From the NCBI GenBank assembly GCA_014238395.1, contig JABABE010000078.1, forward strand, positions 1 to 18,420: a stretch of 18,420 nt of DNA, given 5' to 3'. The notes below the pieces were generated by a model. That model had not been told where the DNA came from and ran no database searches. It saw only the letters and a program-made list of their open reading frames with translations. A program made the translations under genes and the position numbers. Origin of the DNA: Candidatus Kaiserbacteria bacterium. GTDB taxonomy: Bacteria; Patescibacteriota; Minisyncoccia; Phycocordibacterales; JABAAK01. Numbering within the stretch: position 1 is the stretch's first letter; each line of letters opens with the position of its first letter. Positions 13,604-18,420 of this stretch are shown piece after piece.

Positions 13604-14647
13604 ATGAAATTATATGTAAAACAAGTTTTGGATGAGATTATAAACACGTTAACTGAAAAACAGCGTAATATTTTAATTAAACGTTACGGTCTTGACGGTG
13701 GGCACAGACAAGGATTGCAAGAAATAGGCAACAGCATATCTTTGACAAGGGAAAGAATAAGACAAATTTTAAATATTATTTTACAAAAAATAGCAGGTAG
13801 CAAGAATAAAAATTTTTTGAATTTGCAAAAAGAAGTGAAAAAAATTTTTTCTCGGTATGGATATATTTTACTTGAAGAAGATATTAATATTCAAATACGA
13901 GGAGACAAGCACAAAGAGTCTATAGAAGATAAATATACTTATTTGTTATTAAGTATAATAAATGTTTTCTATCAAAACAAGCAGAGTAATCATCTAAAAG
14001 AGCATTGGACATCTGACACTAAAATAACAACATCTTTAGTAAAAGTGTTTGAACATCTACATAAAAAATTGAAAAAAAATCCAAATAAATTATATTACAG
14101 AAAAGAAATTGAAGATTTGTTAGTTGAATCTTTTGAAAAAATACAACCAAAGCTAAAAGATCATGGAAAAAAATATAAAAATATGTGGTTGTCATTATCA
14201 AATAAAATAACAATGAATCCTTATGGAGAGTGGGGTTCTGTGGATCAACCAGAAATAAATCTAAAAAATTTGAATAGTTACATTGGACTTGTTTTAAGAC
14301 ACACAAAAGAACCATTACATTTCAAAGATATTTCAGAAAGGATTTCAAAATTAAAAGGTAAAAAGGTATTATCTGATGTTTGTCACAATGAATTGGTTAG
14401 ATCTGATAAATTTGTAACAGTTGGACGAGGATTATATGATTTGAAATCAGATAGTTGTAGACATGGTACAACACAAGAAATAACAAAATGTATTCTTTTG
14501 GAAAACAAAAATAAAAAATTAAACCAAAATGAAATACTCAAACTGGTAAAGGAAGAAAGAAAGGTAATGGATAACACAATCATAAGGGCACTAAAAGATA
14601 AGAATGTATTCAAAATAAACAAAGACGGATCTTACTCAGTCATATAA
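13604..14647 (+). CDS. sigma-70 region 4-like domain joined to a HARE-HTH domain (putative transcription regulator)
   Basis: 347 residues. Residues about 1-65 match sigma-70 region 4: LTEKQRNILIKRYGLDGG (16-33), LQEIGNSISLTRERIRQI (38-55), the part that contacts the -35 box and the RNA polymerase beta flap. Regions 1-3, including the region 2 needed for -10 melting, are absent, so it cannot act alone as a sigma factor. Residues about 225-282 resemble a HARE-HTH domain (LRHTKEPLHFKDISERI, VGRGLYDLKS), as found in the Firmicutes RNA polymerase delta subunit and in chromatin proteins. A further winged-helix-like segment spans 287-347. The linker 66-220 is lysine-rich and unassigned. It has its own strong promoter. 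The likely role is a DNA-binding polymerase accessory factor (inference). The domain calls rest on short motifs but are clear. Confidence 0.85.
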   Translation: MKLYVKQVLDEIINTLTEKQRNILIKRYGLDGGHRQGLQEIGNSISLTRERIRQILNIILQKIAGSKNKNFLNLQKEVKKIFSRYGYILLEEDINIQIRGDKHKESIEDKYTYLLLSIINVFYQNKQSNHLKEHWTSDTKITTSLVKVFEHLHKKLKKNPNKLYYRKEIEDLLVESFEKIQPKLKDHGKKYKNMWLSLSNKITMNPYGEWGSVDQPEINLKNLNSYIGLVLRHTKEPLHFKDISERISKLKGKKVLSDVCHNELVRSDKFVTVGRGLYDLKSDSCRHGTTQEITKCILLENKNKKLNQNEILKLVKEERKVMDNTIIRALKDKNVFKINKDGSYSVI

Positions 14648-14648
14648 C

Positions 14649-16109
14649 ATGCTAATAAGACCACTCATCACAATTTTTTTTGTCGCAGGAGTCTTAGGAT
14701 TGTTATTTTTTAATGAACTATTTGTATTTTCCGGTTTTGAAGATAGGGTTTACGGGGTAGACTATCTTTTCATATCACAATCTGTCCAAATAATACGAGT
14801 TATTTTTCATTTATTTTTCATTTTTCTAATTTTAATTAGTCTTATACTAGTTGTCGCATTATTTTTTGTATCATTTTGGAGTTTGTTTTTAAGTTTCAGA
14901 CAGTTCAAAGAAGTAGTAAATTCTGATAATGTTTTATTGAAAATAATAATTCCAAAAGGATTTGATAAAACACCTGATTTCATGGAATCTTTTTTAATTT
15001 CACTGCACCATAATATGAAAAAACCATCAGGTTTGATTAATAAATACTACAAAGGTTCTGTTCAAGAAAAACATTCATTTGAGATAGTGTCTTCTGGTGG
15101 AAATATGTCGTTTTATATCCGCACACCGAAAAAACAACTAGTTTCTACAAAAAAAAGTTTGTTTGCACATATGCCTAGTTTATTAGTCCATGAAGTTGAA
15201 GACTACACACAAAACTTTAAATTCAATGCAAGAGAATACAAACTTTCTGCTGCAGAGTGGACTATGAAAAAAGACAACCATTTCCCTATAAAAACTTACA
15301 TAAATTATAAAAAAGAAGAAGATGTGCACTTATCCAAACAATATATTTCACAAGATCAGAAACAAACAGTAAAAGACCAGCTGCATGAGTTGTATGAACT
15401 ATTTAATTTGGTTGGTGAGCATGAAACTGTATGTATTCAATATGTCGTACAAAAACATGATGATGATGATTTCAAACAAAGAAAAGATCAGGCATTTTTT
15501 GAAAAAAAATTCTGGGAATTTGAAGGATATAACGAATTGGCTGACAAGGAAATAAAAGATATTCATTCAGACAAAGGTGAAAAAGAAAAAGATGAAAAAG
15601 AAAAATCTGTGACAGTGGTTTCAGAATATAAAAAAGCACAAGCAGAAGATATTGAGAGAAAGAAAAACAAATTATTTTTTGATGTAGGGATACGTACACT
15701 GTATTTTGCGGAAAAAAATAATTTTAGAGATGATGTAGATTCTTTGATGAAAAACTTTTTCAATGTTTTTAATTCTAGGTTGAACAAAATTGTTGCATCT
15801 AAACTATTAATCTCAAATAAATTGAGTGGATTTAGAAAAAGCTTGGTAAAACTGGATTCTAAATTTATAGATAAAAAGGCTGCAAATGAACTTAATTTTG
15901 AAATATTTAATTTATTTAAAGACAGAGTTTTCTTCTTGAGTTCGGTGTTTTGGGAAACAATACTAAAAAACAAAAGACCAAAGGATATGGTTTTTTCCAC
16001 AGAAGAGTTGGCATCTGTATTTCATTTTCCATTTACAGAAATAGATATGTTTAATAAAAAAGATAGTACTGCAAAAAATATAAATGCCCCAAAGAATATT
16101 CCAAGATGA
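14649..16109 (+). CDS. membrane-anchored DUF8128-like protein, related to the N-terminal part of CPR type IV secretion-like ATPases
   Basis: 486 residues. Two hydrophobic stretches, about 5-28 and 48-82, anchor a large cytoplasmic domain. From 95 on, the sequence follows a pattern I know from CPR membrane proteins associated with VirD4/TraG-like or DUF87 ATPases: LLKIIIPKGFDKTPDFMESF (split as 96-105 and 106-115), a SFEIVSSGGNMSFYIRTPKK block (143-162), HEVEDYTQNF (181-190), FPIKTYINY and CIQYVVQ. A charged lysine/glutamate linker follows (about 300-345), then a second part ending in STEELASVFHFP. No Walker A or B motif is present, so any ATPase partner must be encoded elsewhere. The stop overlaps the mltG start (ATGA). 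The family link is from memory of conserved patterns and should be treated as moderate. Confidence 0.65.
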   Translation: MLIRPLITIFFVAGVLGLLFFNELFVFSGFEDRVYGVDYLFISQSVQIIRVIFHLFFIFLILISLILVVALFFVSFWSLFLSFRQFKEVVNSDNVLLKIIIPKGFDKTPDFMESFLISLHHNMKKPSGLINKYYKGSVQEKHSFEIVSSGGNMSFYIRTPKKQLVSTKKSLFAHMPSLLVHEVEDYTQNFKFNAREYKLSAAEWTMKKDNHFPIKTYINYKKEEDVHLSKQYISQDQKQTVKDQLHELYELFNLVGEHETVCIQYVVQKHDDDDFKQRKDQAFFEKKFWEFEGYNELADKEIKDIHSDKGEKEKDEKEKSVTVVSEYKKAQAEDIERKKNKLFFDVGIRTLYFAEKNNFRDDVDSLMKNFFNVFNSRLNKIVASKLLISNKLSGFRKSLVKLDSKFIDKKAANELNFEIFNLFKDRVFFLSSVFWETILKNKRPKDMVFSTEELASVFHFPFTEIDMFNKKDSTAKNINAPKNIPR

Positions 16110-17065
16110 TAAATTATATAAATAAAAACAAAACATTGTTTTTTGATTTTTTTGTGTTGCTTTTTTTACTTACTTTGCTTAATGTTTTTTATCCAGTACA
16201 CAACAACAAAACACGATACCCAGTATTATTTAATATAGAAAATGGTGAAACGGTAAGCAATGTTGCAGAAAATCTTAAAAACGATAATTTAATAAGTTTT
16301 CCAATATTGTTTAAGTTATCTGTTTTTTTTCATGGTGGTGTAGTACGGCGAGGGAATTATTATTTAGAAAAAGAACATAGTGTTTTTACTCTTGCGTATC
16401 ATATAACAAGCACTAACAAAAAAACAGCAGTTGTTAAAGTACAAGTACCAAATGGAAGTAATGTATATGAGATTGCGGGCATTCTTCAAAAGAATTTTCA
16501 AGACTTTGATACAGAAAATTTTATAAAAGAAGCGTCTATATACGAAGGAATGCTGTATCCTGAGACATATTTTTTAGCACAAGCTAAGACACCTGATCCA
16601 CAAACAGTGCTACAAATTATGAAAAAAACTTTCGATAAAAAAACAAGAGAAATAAAAAAAGATTATCAAAACAAACAATTAAATTTCAATGAAATTTTAA
16701 TTTTATCTTCAATTGTTGAATTAGAGGCATATAAAAAAGATGACCAGAGAAAAATTTCTGGTGTATTAAAAAACAGATTAGAGAGAGGTATTCCACTGCA
16801 AGTAGATGTGTCTTTTAAATATATTAATGGTAAAAATACATATAATCTTACAACAGCAGATTTGAAAATTGACAATCCTTACAACTCATATGTAAACAAG
16901 GGGTTGCCGCCAACTCCGATTGGAAGTCCTAGTATAAAAGCAATAGATTCCGTTATAAATGACATACCTTCTGATTATCTATATTTTCTTTCAGACAGGT
17001 ATGGAAATACTTACTTTTCTGAGACATTAAAACAACACAATATAAATAAACGAAAATATATCTAA
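16106..17065 (+). CDS. mltG: endolytic murein transglycosylase MltG (YceG-like)
   Basis: Membrane-bound lytic transglycosylase that cuts nascent glycan strands and sets their length. 319 residues. One N-terminal membrane segment (about 10-31) places the rest outside the membrane. A LysM-like subdomain follows (about 41-105), then the YceG catalytic domain. EGMLYPETYFL (147-157), LSSIVELEA (200-208) with the catalytic glutamate E205, VLKNRLERGIPLQVD (220-234) and PYNSYVNKGLPPTPIGSPS (258-276) are all in family order. FLSDRYGNTYFSETLKQHN (294-312) closes the domain. It shows that the organism makes peptidoglycan. The start overlaps the upstream stop by 4 nt, and its own stop shares one base with the mnmA start. 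Confidence 0.96.
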   Translation: MINYINKNKTLFFDFFVLLFLLTLLNVFYPVHNNKTRYPVLFNIENGETVSNVAENLKNDNLISFPILFKLSVFFHGGVVRRGNYYLEKEHSVFTLAYHITSTNKKTAVVKVQVPNGSNVYEIAGILQKNFQDFDTENFIKEASIYEGMLYPETYFLAQAKTPDPQTVLQIMKKTFDKKTREIKKDYQNKQLNFNEILILSSIVELEAYKKDDQRKISGVLKNRLERGIPLQVDVSFKYINGKNTYNLTTADLKIDNPYNSYVNKGLPPTPIGSPSIKAIDSVINDIPSDYLYFLSDRYGNTYFSETLKQHNINKRKYI

Positions 17066-18105
17066 TGAAAAAAAAAGTATATGTTGCGGTTTCTGGAGGA
17101 GTTGATTCTTCTGTGTCTTTGTATTTGTTAAAAAAAGCTGGTTACAATGTTGTTGGCGTTTTTATGATTCCGTTTACAGACGAGGACATTTTTTGTGATT
17201 TTAAAAAAGAAAGACTAGATGCAATTCGCATTTGCGCGAGATTGAAAGTGCCATACAAAGAGATTGATATGAACGATTCATATAAAAACCTTGTTGTGAA
17301 TGAATTTGTAAATGAATATAAGAAAGGAAATATACCAAATCCAGATGTGCTGTGTAATAAATATATAAAATTTAAAATTTTTTTTGATTTCGCAATAAAA
17401 GACGGTGCTTCTATGATTTCAACAGGACATTATGCACAGATTAAAAATATCAATAATACAAAAAAACTTTTTCAAGCAGAGGACAAATTAAAAGACCAAA
17501 CATATTTTCTGTGGGCGATAGATAAAAAAATTTTAGATAGAATAATTTTTCCAATAGGGCATTTGACAAAGGATAGTGTTAGAAAAATTGCAGAAAAACA
17601 AAATTTATTTACATATTCAAAAAAAGATAGTCAAGGAATATGTTTTGTTGGAAACGTAAAGCTTTCAAACTTTTTATCAAAATATATAAAACCAAAAAAA
17701 GGTGATGTATTACACAAAGACTCTGTAATAGGAAGTCACATTGGCAGTGCTTTTTATACACCAGGGCAGAGGCATGGATTTTCCACAAATAAGCAAAAAA
17801 TAAAAGAAAAGTTATATGTAGTTTCAAAAAATATTATAAAAAATACAATTACTGTTGCTTGTAAAAAAGACCTAAATTTGTTTAAAAGTAACATCATCAA
17901 GATAAAAAATCAAAATGTTTTGTCAGATAATTTTTATAATAAGGATTTGTATATACAATACAGATATCATGGAGAGAGTGTAAAAGTTGAAAATATCAAC
18001 AAAAATTCTCTTCTTTTAAAAGATCCTGTTCTTGTGCCTCCTGGACAATCTATAGTTTTTTATACAAAAGAAGGTGAGTGTGTTTGTGGAGGGGTGGTAA
18101 TATAG
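17065..18105 (+). CDS. mnmA: tRNA-specific 2-thiouridylase MnmA
   Basis: Adds sulfur to the wobble uridine U34 of Lys, Glu and Gln tRNAs, using ATP and a sulfur relay. 346 residues, a typical length. The PP-loop is SGGVDSS (10-16). The two catalytic cysteines are both present: C97 in NPDVLCNKYIKF and C193 in SQGICFVG. STGHYAQ (119-125), KDQTYFLW (143-150) and YTPGQRHG (231-238) are further family motifs. The C-terminal beta-barrel is about 245-346. The TAATG overlap with mltG indicates translational coupling or at least one transcript. No Shine-Dalgarno precedes the start. Confidence 0.97.
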   Translation: MKKKVYVAVSGGVDSSVSLYLLKKAGYNVVGVFMIPFTDEDIFCDFKKERLDAIRICARLKVPYKEIDMNDSYKNLVVNEFVNEYKKGNIPNPDVLCNKYIKFKIFFDFAIKDGASMISTGHYAQIKNINNTKKLFQAEDKLKDQTYFLWAIDKKILDRIIFPIGHLTKDSVRKIAEKQNLFTYSKKDSQGICFVGNVKLSNFLSKYIKPKKGDVLHKDSVIGSHIGSAFYTPGQRHGFSTNKQKIKEKLYVVSKNIIKNTITVACKKDLNLFKSNIIKIKNQNVLSDNFYNKDLYIQYRYHGESVKVENINKNSLLLKDPVLVPPGQSIVFYTKEGECVCGGVVI

Positions 18106-18115
18106 TTATATTGTC

Positions 18116-18420
18116 ATGTCAAATCTTATTCAAAAACGAGATGGAAGAATGGTCAAATTCCAGCCTAAATTAATATACCGATCTTTAATAAGATCTGGTG
18201 CTAGTAAGAAAATAGCTGAGAAAATCACTGATGAAATATCTATGGAAATTGGTGCTCTAAAGACAACTGAGAATATATATAAAAAAGCTTATGAAACCTT
18301 GAACAGAGAGCACAAGCCAACATCAATGAAATATTCTATAAAAAAGTCTATTTTTAAATTTGGACCTACTGGTTTTGTGTTTGAAAAATTTGTTGCGGTT
18401 ATATTTAAAAGGTTGGGATA
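18116..18420 (+). CDS. ATP-cone domain protein, N-terminal 101 residues (possibly with a C-terminal Mrr-type nuclease domain)
   Basis: Starts MSNLIQKRDGRMVKFQP and continues in frame to the window end. Residues about 3-88 form an ATP-cone, the nucleotide-binding regulatory module of ribonucleotide reductases and NrdR. The following PTSMKYSIKKSIFKFGPTG and FVFEKFVAVIFKRLGY are not like the NrdA/NrdD continuation. They recall proteins in which an ATP-cone leads into an Mrr-like restriction endonuclease domain, where a GPTG..FE.F...I....GY pattern bridges the two. NrdR is excluded because it begins with a zinc ribbon. The nuclease part, if present, lies beyond 18420. The gene is 10 nt after mnmA, with TATAGT or TATATT stretches just upstream that could serve as a promoter, though neither has the 6-7 nt spacing seen elsewhere. 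Confidence 0.7.
   Translation, partial: MSNLIQKRDGRMVKFQPKLIYRSLIRSGASKKIAEKITDEISMEIGALKTTENIYKKAYETLNREHKPTSMKYSIKKSIFKFGPTGFVFEKFVAVIFKRLG

Noticed and set aside
18088..18094. GGAGGGG upstream of the ATP-cone gene as a Shine-Dalgarno
   Set aside because: It is 21 nt from the ATG, too far, and is explained by the mnmA codons for Gly-Gly near its C-terminus.
1..18420. tRNA genes, CRISPR repeats, insertion sequences or riboswitches
   Set aside because: The gaps between genes are all under about 50 bp, and no cloverleaf, spaced direct repeat or transposase motif was seen.

Overview
This is an AT-rich (roughly 30% G+C by eye), almost fully coding bacterial window with 19 genes, two of them cut by the window edges. 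Gene content and style point to a reduced-genome member of the Patescibacteria/CPR, most likely a Parcubacteria-type lineage. The reasons are a very short SMC, a DUF8128-like membrane protein, a sigma-region-4/HARE-HTH protein, a cysteine-free bL32, very short intergenic gaps and AT-only promoters. That placement is inference; no rRNA gene is present. TGA is used as a stop (ends at 10399 and 16109), so the TGA=Gly code of Gracilibacteria/SR1 does not apply.

Layout. The minus-strand pair 1-4081 holds thrS (3' part missing) and dnaE. Across a 45-bp divergent promoter, the plus strand carries rnhB, rpmF, a nusB-Nudix fusion, rnc, a miniature smc and a SET-domain gene (4127-9324): RNA processing, ribosome and chromosome functions. 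A small MGMT-like gene (9340-9618, minus) converges on the SET gene. From a shared divergent promoter the plus strand resumes with a small charged protein, a five-helix membrane protein, a flavodoxin-fold quinone reductase, ychF and pyk. A strong promoter at 13568-13596 then drives a sigma4/HARE-HTH protein, followed by a DUF8128-like membrane protein, mltG and mnmA, the last three tightly packed or overlapping. A new gene with an ATP-cone domain starts at 18116 and runs off the end. No stretch longer than about 50 bp lacks a gene. No rRNA, tRNA, insertion sequence or CRISPR was seen.

The most striking non-coding pattern is at the starts. None of the 19 genes has a convincing Shine-Dalgarno sequence, while six have a perfect TATAAT ending exactly 6 or 7 nt before the ATG and a seventh has TATTAT at 7 nt. 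This is the geometry of leaderless mRNAs. In two divergent pairs the promoters overlap, and at 9625-9634 a single palindrome, TATTATAATA, supplies the -10 element for both strands.

Among proteins, the unusual architectures are the NusB fusion to a Nudix domain with an eroded catalytic box, the 731-residue SMC with no recognisable hinge, the SET methyltransferase next to it, and the sigma4/HARE-HTH regulator. Several housekeeping enzymes show losses: a partly degenerate PHP domain in DnaE, no TGS domain in ThrS, and a substituted acidic residue in RNase III.
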